Origin: Labilithrix sp.
Lineage (GTDB): Bacteria; Myxococcota; Polyangia; Polyangiales; Polyangiaceae
Assembly (NCBI GenBank): GCA_028287035.1
Contig: JAQBQL010000257.1
Location: forward strand, 1 to 11,774
Length of the DNA stretch: 11,774 nucleotides
Direction of reading: 5' to 3'
Shown: positions 1-6,724 of the stretch, one piece after another
How the letters are laid out: every line of letters begins with the position of its first letter
How positions within the stretch are numbered: position 1 is the stretch's first letter
Notes under the pieces: generated by a model
The model's database searches: none
Told to the model about the DNA's origin: nothing
Seen by the model: the letters and a program-made list of their open reading frames with translations, nothing else
Made by a program: the position numbers and the translations under genes

Positions 1-1059
1 TCGCGGCGCCCGCCGCCGCCGCCCTCGCAGCTGAAGCCGCCGCGGCTACCTTCGGTCCGGCCCGGCGCGCTCGCGTCGGGCGCAGGTCTCGCCGGCGCCG
101 CGCCCTCGGACGTGCTCGACCTCGAGGGCTTCGACGAGGGGTCGATCGCCGCCGCCTTCGACGAGCTCATGTCCGAGGGCTCGAGCGGGCTCCCCGGCAC
201 CGACGTGAGTGTCGACCTGGCGCCGGTGCGCGAGCTCTTCGCGGCGCTCGCCGCCAATCACATGCGCCACGTCCGCGACTTCATGATCGACGTGAAGTGG
301 GGCGAGGCCCCGCGCGAGTGGATCGAGATCTGCGTGCCCGCCGTCGCGTCACTCCGGCGCGCCGCCGAGCGCCTCGACATCGCCGAGCTCGCGGCGGGCC
401 TCGACGCGTTCGCCGAGCAGCTCAGGGTCACGAGCCGCGGCGGCGACCGCACCATCGCCCGCGACGAGAAGGAGCAGCTCCTCGCCGCCTACGAGGCCCT
501 CGTCACGGTCTTGCCCGCCGCGTTCGCGCTCGATCGTGACAAGTCGCAGCGCGAGGCGGTGATCGTCCAGTCGCTCTGCCTGTCGGTGCCGGACGTACGC
601 AAGGTCACCATCGACAAGCTGCACGCCGCCGGCTTGACCAGCCTGCAGACGCTCTTCGAGGCGAAGCCGGAGGAGGTCGCGCAGGTCGCAGGCATTCCCG
701 AGAGCCTCGCCGAGCGCATCGTCGACCGCTTCCAGGCGTACCGGCGCGAGCTGCAGAACGCCTCGCCGCAGGACGCGCGCGCCTCGGAGCGCGAGCGCCT
801 CGCCGCCCTCACGACGGCGCTCCGCGAGCAGCACGACGGTTACGAGGACGCGGCGCGTGGCTGGTCGCCCGAGGCGAAGGCCAAGAAGCGCGATCTCTTT
901 CGCTCGCGCGAGGAGACGTGGCTCTCCATCAGCCTGCTGCTCGCGCGCTTCGGCGAGGTCGAGCGGATCCAGGGCATCGAGCGCGTCCCGTTCTCGCAGC
1001 GGATCACGCAGCTGACCGACTATCTCGAAGAGGCGAAGCAGAAGTACCGCGCCGAGTAG
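1..1059 (+). CDS. Helix-hairpin-helix protein of unknown function, C-terminal part (5' end outside window)
   Basis: The frame is open from the first base, so the gene very probably begins before the window; an internal GTG at 112 is possible but has no clear ribosome site. The 352 visible residues start with a Pro/Arg-rich linker (PPPPPSQLKPP). Next comes a helical segment of about 100 residues with WGEAPREWIEIC near the middle, which could be a four-helix, Hpt-like bundle, although I see no convincing phospho-accepting His. Codons at about nt 595-755 encode a helix-hairpin-helix pattern (KLHAAGLTSLQTLFEAKPEE followed by VAQVAGIPESLAERI), the type of fold that binds DNA or mediates protein contacts in NusA, RNA polymerase alpha and UvrC tails. 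The last 100 residues are charged and probably helical. No transmembrane segment is visible. The product may be a cytoplasmic adaptor or regulator; the true function is unknown. The next gene is 134 nt downstream. Confidence 0.8.
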   Translation, partial: SRRPPPPPSQLKPPRLPSVRPGALASGAGLAGAAPSDVLDLEGFDEGSIAAAFDELMSEGSSGLPGTDVSVDLAPVRELFAALAANHMRHVRDFMIDVKWGEAPREWIEICVPAVASLRRAAERLDIAELAAGLDAFAEQLRVTSRGGDRTIARDEKEQLLAAYEALVTVLPAAFALDRDKSQREAVIVQSLCLSVPDVRKVTIDKLHAAGLTSLQTLFEAKPEEVAQVAGIPESLAERIVDRFQAYRRELQNASPQDARASERERLAALTTALREQHDGYEDAARGWSPEAKAKKRDLFRSREETWLSISLLLARFGEVERIQGIERVPFSQRITQLTDYLEEAKQKYRAE

Positions 1060-1099
1060 GCGGGTCACTCACTTCATTTTGCGGCGACGCCGATCGCTG

Positions 1100-1129
1100 G
1101 TGACGTCGCTCGATTCGCGCAGGTAGTCT
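1100..1129 (+). promoter_or_regulatory. Weak candidate promoter for the pentapeptide-bactofilin unit
   Basis: In the 134-nt gap before the pentapeptide gene, GTGACG (1100-1105) and TAGTCT (1124-1129) are separated by 18 nt, resembling poor -35 and -10 boxes (four and three consensus matches). This would leave a leader of about 58 nt. Such matches arise easily by chance, so this is only the best guess in the gap. No terminator with a T-tract is seen after the preceding gene. Confidence 0.18.
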
Positions 1130-1193
1130 TTGCGGCGCTGCACCAGAGTTCGCGGTTCCCTTCGTTTCCGTCTTCCCAGGAGTCACACGAGAG

Positions 1194-2516
1194 ATGGCCG
1201 AGCTCGCGCCGGATGCGGTCGTCAGCAAAGTCAAACGCGGCGAGAAGATCGACCGCGCAGACCTTTCCGGGATCAACCTGGCGAACGCGGTGCTCGAGGG
1301 CGCCAGCTTCCGCCGTTGCGACATGGTCGGCGCGAACCTCGAGGGCGCGCGGCTCCGTAACGCGAACCTGAAGAGCGCGAACCTCTGCGAGGCCTTCCTC
1401 TCCGGGTCCGATCTCCGCGACGCGAATCTCGACAATGCCGATCTCGAGGGGGCGAACCTGCAGCGCACGCTGCTCGCGGGCGCGAATCTCTCGCGCGCCA
1501 ACCTCGAAGGCGCGAACCTCCAGGGCGCGAACCTCGTCGGCGCGCGGCTCACGCACGCGCAGCTCGATCTCGCGAACCTCGGCGGCGCCGACTGTGCGGG
1601 CGCGGTCCTCACGCATGCTGACCTCGGCGAGTGTTACCTCGGCGGCGTCAAGATGATGAAGGCCGAGCTGACGAACGCGAACCTGTCGGACTCGAACCTC
1701 GAGGACGCGGACTTCACGTCGGCCGTCCTCGCCGACGCGCAGATGCGCTCGGTGAAGGGCCGCGGCGTGAAGCTGGTCGGCGCGATCCTCACCAAGGTCG
1801 ATCTTTCGAAGTCGAACCTCTCGGGCGCCGACCTCACGAACGCGGACCTGCGCAACGCGACGCTCACCGACGTGAAGCTCGACGGCGCGAACCTCACGGG
1901 CGCGAAGGTCTACGGCATCGTCACGAAGGGCCTCTCCATCACCGGCGTGAAGGCGGACTGGCTCGACAACAGCGCCGCCGGCGACGGCTCGGTGCGGGTC
2001 GTCGCCACGCAGATCGCGGCGGTCCTCACCGGCACCGCGGCGCCGCGTCCGGCGGACGACCGCTCGGCGAACCGCCGCTACTTCGGCCGCGGCGACGTCC
2101 TCCGCAACGCGAGCCTCCAGTTCGACGAGGGCGCGACCGTCGAGATCGAGAGCCTCTTCGAGGCGTGCACGATCGCGCTCGGCCGCGGCACCGAGCTCGT
2201 CATCGGCTCGGAGGGCGTCCTGACCGGCTGCCAGATCACCGGCGCCGGCAACATCACCATCAACGGCAAGTTCTTCGAGCGCACCGACGCGGGCGGCAAG
2301 GACCACAAGAAGGGCAGCGCCGGCGCCTCGATCGCCGGCGCGCACCAGCTCGTCGTCACCGCGACCGGCGCCCTCGTCGGGGCCGTCCAGCAGCCCGCGG
2401 AGCTCACGCGCTTCGCCTTCGAGCCGGGCTGCCAGCTGCGCATGAAGATCTCGACCGCGGGCAGCGCGGGCGGCGGTAACGGCAACGGCAACGGCACCAA
2501 GTCGAACAAGCGCTGA
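1194..2516 (+). CDS. Pentapeptide-repeat protein with bactofilin-like C-terminal domain
   Basis: The product has 440 residues. From about residue 22 to 251 it is made of A(N/D)Lxx pentapeptides. The central residue of every fifth position from L24 to I249 is hydrophobic in 44 of 46 consecutive units (exceptions G189 and T244), with no register break. This pattern is known to form a right-handed quadrilateral beta-helix; 46 units give about 11.5 coils. A linker (about 252-295) follows, then a second region (about 296-420) with alternating hydrophobic residues and Gly turns, for example GNITINGKFFE and QLVVTATGALVGAV, resembling the bactofilin beta-helix. The tail is a Gly/Asn repeat ending in Lys/Arg. 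No signal peptide is seen, so it is probably cytoplasmic. The ATG follows AGGAG (1178-1182) at 11 nt. The bactofilin gene begins 22 nt after the stop, implying one transcript. I infer a structural or scaffold role with the bactofilin; a DNA-mimic role as in Qnr/MfpA is not supported. Confidence 0.9.
   Translation: MAELAPDAVVSKVKRGEKIDRADLSGINLANAVLEGASFRRCDMVGANLEGARLRNANLKSANLCEAFLSGSDLRDANLDNADLEGANLQRTLLAGANLSRANLEGANLQGANLVGARLTHAQLDLANLGGADCAGAVLTHADLGECYLGGVKMMKAELTNANLSDSNLEDADFTSAVLADAQMRSVKGRGVKLVGAILTKVDLSKSNLSGADLTNADLRNATLTDVKLDGANLTGAKVYGIVTKGLSITGVKADWLDNSAAGDGSVRVVATQIAAVLTGTAAPRPADDRSANRRYFGRGDVLRNASLQFDEGATVEIESLFEACTIALGRGTELVIGSEGVLTGCQITGAGNITINGKFFERTDAGGKDHKKGSAGASIAGAHQLVVTATGALVGAVQQPAELTRFAFEPGCQLRMKISTAGSAGGGNGNGNGTKSNKR
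1257..1946 (+). repeat. 15-bp coding repeat array (46 pentapeptide units)
   Basis: This stretch holds 46 imperfect 15-bp units, each coding one pentapeptide. The commonest core is GCGAACCTC, often preceded by GG or AGG. The units vary at many positions, but the 15-bp period is exact throughout with no insertion or deletion. It is a protein-coding repeat, not a non-coding satellite. The near-identical copies around 1480-1545 could recombine to change coil number. Confidence 0.9.
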
Positions 2517-2538
2517 GGATGAAGGAGCGGAGCGAGTC

Positions 2539-2982
2539 ATGAACGAAGTGAAGAATCCGGGCGCTACCGACAAGCGGACGCTGGTGGAAGAGGGCACGAC
2601 CTTCAAGGGGTCACTCACGTCGACCTGCCCCATCCTGGTGCGCGGCTCCATCCAGGGCGACCTGGAGGCGCCGTCGCTCACCGTCGCGCCGAGCGGCACC
2701 GTCTCCGGCAAGGTGAAGGCCGGCGAGCTGAAGAGCGAGGGCGAGATCTCGGGCGAGTTCGACGTGGACCGCGTCGTCCTCTCCGGCACCGTCAAGGACA
2801 ACACCGTCATCCGCGCCAAGGCCCTCGAGGTGAAGCTCGCGGTCACCGGCTCGAAGATGCAGGTCGTGTTCGGCGACGTGCAGCTCGAGGTCGGCGACAG
2901 CCCGACGCGCGAGAAGGCCGAGCCGAAGCCCGAGGCGACCAACGGGAAGTCCGTCCCGCCGCCGCCGCCTGCCGAGGGCTGA
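2539..2982 (+). CDS. Bactofilin (polymer-forming cytoskeletal protein)
   Basis: This 147-residue protein has the bactofilin (DUF583) layout: a short polar N-terminus (1-13), a central beta-helical domain (about 14-118) built of short strands with Gly turns (FKGSL, ILVRGSIQGDL, LTVAPSGTVSGKV, GEISGEF, VVLSGTV), and a charged tail ending in a run of five prolines. Bactofilins self-assemble without nucleotide into filaments used in cell shape, polar organisation or wall synthesis. No membrane segment or signal peptide is visible. The length fits a small bactofilin. The start is set by AAGGAG (2522-2527), 11 nt before the ATG. A seven-codon open frame, ATG at 2519 with its TGA overlapping this ATG, lies in the spacer. 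The gene is the second of a unit with the pentapeptide/bactofilin-like protein and stops 3 nt short of the convergent MoxR gene. Confidence 0.93.
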   Translation: MNEVKNPGATDKRTLVEEGTTFKGSLTSTCPILVRGSIQGDLEAPSLTVAPSGTVSGKVKAGELKSEGEISGEFDVDRVVLSGTVKDNTVIRAKALEVKLAVTGSKMQVVFGDVQLEVGDSPTREKAEPKPEATNGKSVPPPPPAEG

Positions 2983-2985
2983 GCG

Positions 2986-3909
2986 TTACGAGACGAGGAG
3001 CTTCGGCAGCGAGGCCTCGACCTTGCGGCGGTCCTCCTCGTGCTTCACGAGGACGCCGAGCGTCTGCGTGACGAGCTGCTTGTCGAGGCCGCTCGCCCCG
3101 AGGAGCAGCAGCGCGCGCGCCCAGTCGATCGTCTCGGCGATCGACGGCGCCTTGCGGAGCTCGAGAGCGCGAACGCCGTGCGCGAAGTCGACGAGCTTCT
3201 GCGCGAGATCGCGCGCGATGCCCGGCACGCGAAGCTCGAGGATCGAGAGCTCGCGGGAGGGCGGGGGATAGTCGAGGAACGCATGGAGGCACCTTCGCCG
3301 GAGGGCGTCGGTCATGTCGCGCGTGGCATTGGTGGTCAGGAGGACGAGCGGCGGATGCTTGGCGGTGATCGTCCCGAGCTCCGGGATGGTCACCTGACCC
3401 TCGGCGAGGATCTCGAGGAGGAACGCCTCGAACTCGGGGTCCGCGCGGTCGACCTCGTCGACGAGCAGCACCGCCGGGACGTCGCTCTCGAGGACCTGGA
3501 GGAGCGGCCGGGGGATCAGGAAGCGCTTACCGAAGAACGCGCTCTCGGCGCCGGCGAGCCGCTCGACCGCGTCGGTGATCGACCCGGCGCCCGCCGTCTG
3601 CCCGGCGACGGCGTCGCGGAGGAGCTGCGTGTAGAGCATCTGCTTGGCGTAGTCCCACTCGTAGAGCGCCTTCGCCTCGTCGAGCCCCTCGTAGCACTGC
3701 AGGCGGACCAGCGGCCGGCCGAGCACCTCGGCGAGCGCCCGCGCGAGATCCGTCTTGCCGACGCCGGCCGGGCCCTCGAGCAGCAGCGGTCGGCCGAGCT
3801 CCAGGGCGAGCCAGGCGGCGAGCGCCGTGCGTTCGTCGGCGATGTACGTACGAGCGAGCGCCGCCTCGAGCGCGGCGGCCGTTGCAAACGCAGTCGCAGG
3901 GGTTCCCAT
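2986..3909 (-). CDS. MoxR-family AAA+ ATPase, CoxD-like
   Basis: The 307-residue product carries an AAA+ core: Walker A GPAGVGKT (46-53), Walker B VLLVDE (147-152) followed by VDRADPEFEAF, sensor 1 LTTNATRD with N194, and an arginine-finger region DALRRRCLH (201-209). The segment QCYEGLDEAKALYEWDY (71-87) is typical of the CoxD branch of MoxR ATPases. MoxR proteins act as chaperone-like ATPases, usually with a von Willebrand factor A protein that recognises the substrate; CoxD with CoxE matures CO dehydrogenase. No VWA gene adjoins here, so the substrate cannot be stated. GGAGG lies 3 nt before the ATG, which is rather close. The gene is alone on its strand: it diverges from the DUF4388 gene across 103 nt and converges on the bactofilin with a 3-nt gap. 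Confidence 0.92.
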   Translation of the reverse strand: MGTPATAFATAAALEAALARTYIADERTALAAWLALELGRPLLLEGPAGVGKTDLARALAEVLGRPLVRLQCYEGLDEAKALYEWDYAKQMLYTQLLRDAVAGQTAGAGSITDAVERLAGAESAFFGKRFLIPRPLLQVLESDVPAVLLVDEVDRADPEFEAFLLEILAEGQVTIPELGTITAKHPPLVLLTTNATRDMTDALRRRCLHAFLDYPPPSRELSILELRVPGIARDLAQKLVDFAHGVRALELRKAPSIAETIDWARALLLLGASGLDKQLVTQTLGVLVKHEEDRRKVEASLPKLLVS

Positions 3910-4012
3910 CGGCCTCCATGTCTAGCCCGAGCCGCGCGGGACGGCCGCGCAAACGTCAGCGAGCCCGGCAAACTGCCAGTGCCAGAGAAACGTCTGATAC
4001 GCTTCTCGAACG

Positions 4013-5278
4013 ATGTCGGCGGCGGATCGCGACGACCTGGTGCGCGTCGACAGTACGGGGGCCATTCACCCGGTCGGTCGGTCGGCGAGCCAGCAGCTTC
4101 GTCCGAAGGCGGGCGAGTGGCGCCTCCTGCCGAGCCCCAAGGAGCTGATCTTCGCGCGGAGCACCACGGGCGGCGACGCCGTGCTGAAGCTCGCCGGGGA
4201 GATCCGGAGCCCGGGCGCGCTCAGCGACATCATCGCGCTCGCGTCGCAGTCGGGCTGGCGCGGCGAGCTCATCGTCCTCGCGGAGGCGGGCACGCGCTCG
4301 TTCTACTTCGACGCCGGCATCATCATCGCCGCCTCGACGACGGTGCCCGAGGAGCGCCTCGGCGAGACGCTCTGGCGCTTCGGCGTCATCACGCGCGAGC
4401 AGCTCGCCACGATCGTGCGTAGCACCGAGGAGACCGGCAAGCGCCTCGGGGAGGTCGCGGTCGAGACCGGCATCGTGTCGGCGGAGAAGATCTTCGAGAT
4501 GATGGCGCACCAGGTTGCCGAGGTGTTCTTCGCGGCAGTCCACGTCTCGGACGGAAGCTTCTATTTCTTCGACCGCTTCGACGACCGCGGCATCCTTCGT
4601 CGCCACCAGCTCAACGCGGGCGGCCTCCTGATGGAGGCGGCGCGGCGGATGGACGAGATGCGCTTCTTCCGCGAGAAGGTGCCGAGCGATGCGTTCGTGC
4701 CGACGCCGGTGCCGGGCAAGCGTCCCGCCGACGACCTCCTCGCCGTGTTCGAGCAATGCGATGGCCAGAAGAGCCTCGCCGACATCGGGCGCGCCACCGG
4801 GAAGCTCGAGTTCGACGTGACGCGCGCCATCTTCCAGCTCGTGACGAACGGCTGCGTGGTCGTGGTCGCGCCGCGGCCGCGCGGGCCGGAGGCCATCGTG
4901 GAGACCGTCAACCCGGCGCTGTCGGCCATCCACCAGCGCTGCGACCGGGCGGGCAAGGGCGCCGAGCTCCGCGACGGTCTCTCCCGTTTCGCGACCGGCG
5001 GAGGCGTCTACGATCCGCTCTTCATGGGGGCCGGACCGCTCGAGGACGGCACCCTGAAGCCGGATCGCATCCGGCGGAACATCGCGGCGCTCGCGGGCGA
5101 GGACCCCGACGCCTGGCTCGTCGAGCTCATGAACGACTACGTCGGCTTTGCCCTGTTCCAGACCGAGTCGCTGCTCCCGCGCGACGCCCAGGCGGCGCTG
5201 CTCGCCGATGTGAGCAAGATGCTGAAACCACTTCGTCCCGCGACCGAAAACGAGCCCCGTTCGCGAGGCGCGTCATGA
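4013..5278 (+). CDS. DUF4388 (PATAN) domain protein with winged-helix-like segment
   Basis: The 421-residue protein begins with a polar 55-residue segment. A DUF4388/PATAN-type region follows (about 57-215): LKLAGEIRSPGALSDIIALA starts it, RGELIVL and RSFYFDAGIIIAAST form the strand core, and EERLGETLWRFGVITREQL leads into a helical extension ending with DGSFYFFDR. Residues about 239-286 (LLAVFEQCDGQKSLADIGRA onward to NGCVVVV) look like a winged-helix module. The last 120 residues are helical and unassigned. DUF4388 proteins are abundant in myxobacteria, often beside two-component or motility genes; their biochemistry is largely undefined. No signal peptide is seen. The ATG has no Shine-Dalgarno; the sequence TGATACGCT ends 9 nt upstream, so a leaderless message is possible. 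Its stop overlaps the TetR start by ATGA, implying co-translation. Confidence 0.85.
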   Translation: MSAADRDDLVRVDSTGAIHPVGRSASQQLRPKAGEWRLLPSPKELIFARSTTGGDAVLKLAGEIRSPGALSDIIALASQSGWRGELIVLAEAGTRSFYFDAGIIIAASTTVPEERLGETLWRFGVITREQLATIVRSTEETGKRLGEVAVETGIVSAEKIFEMMAHQVAEVFFAAVHVSDGSFYFFDRFDDRGILRRHQLNAGGLLMEAARRMDEMRFFREKVPSDAFVPTPVPGKRPADDLLAVFEQCDGQKSLADIGRATGKLEFDVTRAIFQLVTNGCVVVVAPRPRGPEAIVETVNPALSAIHQRCDRAGKGAELRDGLSRFATGGGVYDPLFMGAGPLEDGTLKPDRIRRNIAALAGEDPDAWLVELMNDYVGFALFQTESLLPRDAQAALLADVSKMLKPLRPATENEPRSRGAS

Positions 5279-5946
5279 GCGACGAGACGGATCCCGTGGA
5301 CCCCGCCGAGGACGACGTCGTGGCGGCCGGCACGCCCCGGAAGCGGCGACGGCTCCGCAAGGAGGAGATCGTGGCCGAGGCGACGCGGCTCTTCGCGGAG
5401 CGCGGCTTCGAGGGCGCCAGCATGGGCGACCTCGCCGAGCGCGTCGGCCTCCGGAAGGCGTCGCTCTTCCACCACTTCGCCAGCAAGGAAGCGCTCTACC
5501 AGGCGGTGCTCGGCGAGCTGCTCGACAACGTGCGCACTGCGATCATGAAGGCGTCGCTCGCGGAGGGCTCGTTCGCGGAGCGGCTCGACGCGCTCTCCGA
5601 CGGGCTGACCGACGCGCTCGCCGCGCAGCCGTACGCGGCGCGTCTCCTCGTGCGCGAGGCGATGGATTACGGCACGGTGATGCGGGGCGGCCTCGGTGAG
5701 ACGATCAACGAGGTGCTGAGCGCGGGTCTCGCCTTCGCGCGGGCCGGTCAGCAGGCCGGCGAGTTCAAGCAGGAGCTCGACACCGCCAACGTGGTCGTGA
5801 GCTTCGTGGGCATCCACTTCATGCCGTTCGCGATCGGGCAGGTGGTGGAGCGCTTCACCGGCGGCTCGCCGTTCGACGCGGCCTTCGTGGAGGCGCGAAA
5901 GGTCGCCATCCGCGCGCAGAGCCGCGCTCTCGCGCTCGTGCGCTGA
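5275..5946 (+). CDS. TetR/AcrR-family transcriptional regulator
   Basis: The product has 223 residues. After an acidic N-terminus and a basic patch PRKRRRLRKEE (21-31) comes a classic TetR DNA-binding domain: IVAEATRLFAERGFEGASM leads into the helix-turn-helix DLAERVGLRKASLFHHFASK (52-71), followed by KEALYQAVL. The rest (about 80-223) is the helical ligand-binding and dimerisation half, which differs among family members, so the ligand cannot be named. The ATG overlaps the TGA of the DUF4388 gene (ATGA at 5275-5278), and GAGG at 5265-5268 gives a 6-nt spacing, so this start is firm. TetR repressors often control neighbours; here the coupled DUF4388 gene or the convergent crotonase gene are candidates, but I see no clear palindromic operator in the 103-nt promoter region upstream of the pair. 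Confidence 0.95.
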   Translation: MSDETDPVDPAEDDVVAAGTPRKRRRLRKEEIVAEATRLFAERGFEGASMGDLAERVGLRKASLFHHFASKEALYQAVLGELLDNVRTAIMKASLAEGSFAERLDALSDGLTDALAAQPYAARLLVREAMDYGTVMRGGLGETINEVLSAGLAFARAGQQAGEFKQELDTANVVVSFVGIHFMPFAIGQVVERFTGGSPFDAAFVEARKVAIRAQSRALALVR

Positions 5947-5951
5947 CCCTG

Positions 5952-5970
5952 CGTTCGATTCAGTCGAACG
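5952..5970. terminator. Possible bidirectional hairpin between convergent genes
   Basis: CGTTCGA (5952-5958) and TCGAACG (5964-5970) form a perfect 7-bp stem with a 5-nt loop between the TetR stop and the crotonase stop. The right arm lies within the last codons of the crotonase gene. There is no T-tract on either side, so it is not a textbook intrinsic terminator. Its place between two convergent stops is the main argument for a role. Confidence 0.35.
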
Positions 5971-6724
5971 AGCCGTGCCGCCCCGAGCCCCTGACGAAGC
6001 TCGACGCGCCCGAAAGCGCCTCGCCCGAGGCCAGGGAGCGCTCGCCGATCAGGAACTCGCGCTCGAGCGCCTCCGCGAGCGGCAGCGCCTGCGAGGCGTA
6101 GGCGCTCTCGCGGTCGCCGCGCATCGTGGCTGGCGGGAACGCGGCGATCGCGCGCGCGAGCTCCTCGGCGGCTTCGCGGCTCGTCCCGCGCGGCACGACG
6201 CGGTTCGCGAGCCCCATCGCGAGCGCCTCGTCGGCGCCGACGGCTCGACCGGTCAGGATGAGGTCGAGGGCGCGCGACAGGCCGATGAGGCGCGGCAGGC
6301 GTACCGTGCCGCCGTCGATGAGGGGCACGCCGAAGCGCCGGCAGAAGACGCCGAGGATCGCGTCCTCCTCGACGACTCTGAGATCGCAGAGCAGCGCGAG
6401 CTCGAGGCCGCCCGCCACCGCGTGCCCGGCCACCGCGGCGATGACGGGCTTCGCGAGCAGCATCCGCGTCGGGCCCATCGGGCCGTCGCCCTCGCGCTCG
6501 AGCGCGTTCCCCTCGCCCCGCGCGAACGCGGCGAGATCGGCGCCCGCGCAGAACGTCCCGCCCTCCCCGTGGAGGACCGCGACCGCCGCCGACTCGTCGG
6601 CCTCGAACGCGCGGAACGCGTCGGCGAGCGCCTGCGCGGTGGCGCGGTCGACGGCGTTCTTCACCTCGGGCCGCGCGAGGATGATCGTGGTGACGGGGCC
6701 GCTCTTGTCGACCCGCACCGTCAC
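5960..6724 (-). CDS. Crotonase-superfamily protein (enoyl-CoA hydratase/isomerase-like)
   Basis: Starting at the GTG at 6724, the product has 254 residues, the usual crotonase length. The CoA-binding and oxyanion-hole elements are present: GGTFCAGADL (55-64) and HAVAGGLELALLCDLRV (101-117). E108 matches the first catalytic Glu of enoyl-CoA hydratase. At the position of the second Glu the sequence is GVFCRRFGVPLIDGGTVRLP (125-144), placing C128 where PEI would be expected, so simple hydration of enoyl-CoA is doubtful. The reaction could be isomerisation, hydrolysis or another acyl-CoA step. The GTG start is chosen because its GTGA overlaps the rlmB stop, GGAG lies 9 nt upstream, and the protein then begins with the family's usual strand (TVRVDKSGPVTTIILARPE). 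A longer open frame continues upstream inside rlmB but has no crotonase character. It is the last gene of a pyrF-rlmB-crotonase unit. Confidence 0.92.
   Translation of the reverse strand: MTVRVDKSGPVTTIILARPEVKNAVDRATAQALADAFRAFEADESAAVAVLHGEGGTFCAGADLAAFARGEGNALEREGDGPMGPTRMLLAKPVIAAVAGHAVAGGLELALLCDLRVVEEDAILGVFCRRFGVPLIDGGTVRLPRLIGLSRALDLILTGRAVGADEALAMGLANRVVPRGTSREAAEELARAIAAFPPATMRGDRESAYASQALPLAEALEREFLIGERSLASGEALSGASSFVRGSGRHGSFD

Noticed and set aside
1084..1109. GCGACG and CGTCGC inverted repeat as a terminator after the HhH gene
   Set aside because: The stem is only 6 bp with a 14-nt loop and no T-tract follows.
1257..1946. 15-bp periodic repeats as a CRISPR or non-coding repeat array
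   Set aside because: The units are contiguous without spacers, in frame, and encode pentapeptide repeats exactly.
1074..2942. 622-codon minus-strand open frame antisense to the pentapeptide and bactofilin genes
   Set aside because: It mirrors the high-G/C codon pattern and the 15-bp repeats of the real genes. Its translation is Arg/Ala/Glu/Val low-complexity sequence with no domain, while both plus-strand genes have clear families.
3968..3984. Sigma-54-like promoter on the minus strand before the MoxR gene (TGGCAC and TTGC)
   Set aside because: The spacer is 7 nt where sigma-54 promoters need 5, so the GG and GC elements are on the wrong helical faces.
3040..4422. 460-codon plus-strand open frame across the MoxR gene and the intergenic gap
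   Set aside because: It is antisense to a clear AAA+ ATPase, then runs out of frame into the DUF4388 gene. The translation is charged low-complexity sequence typical of shadow frames in G/C-rich DNA.
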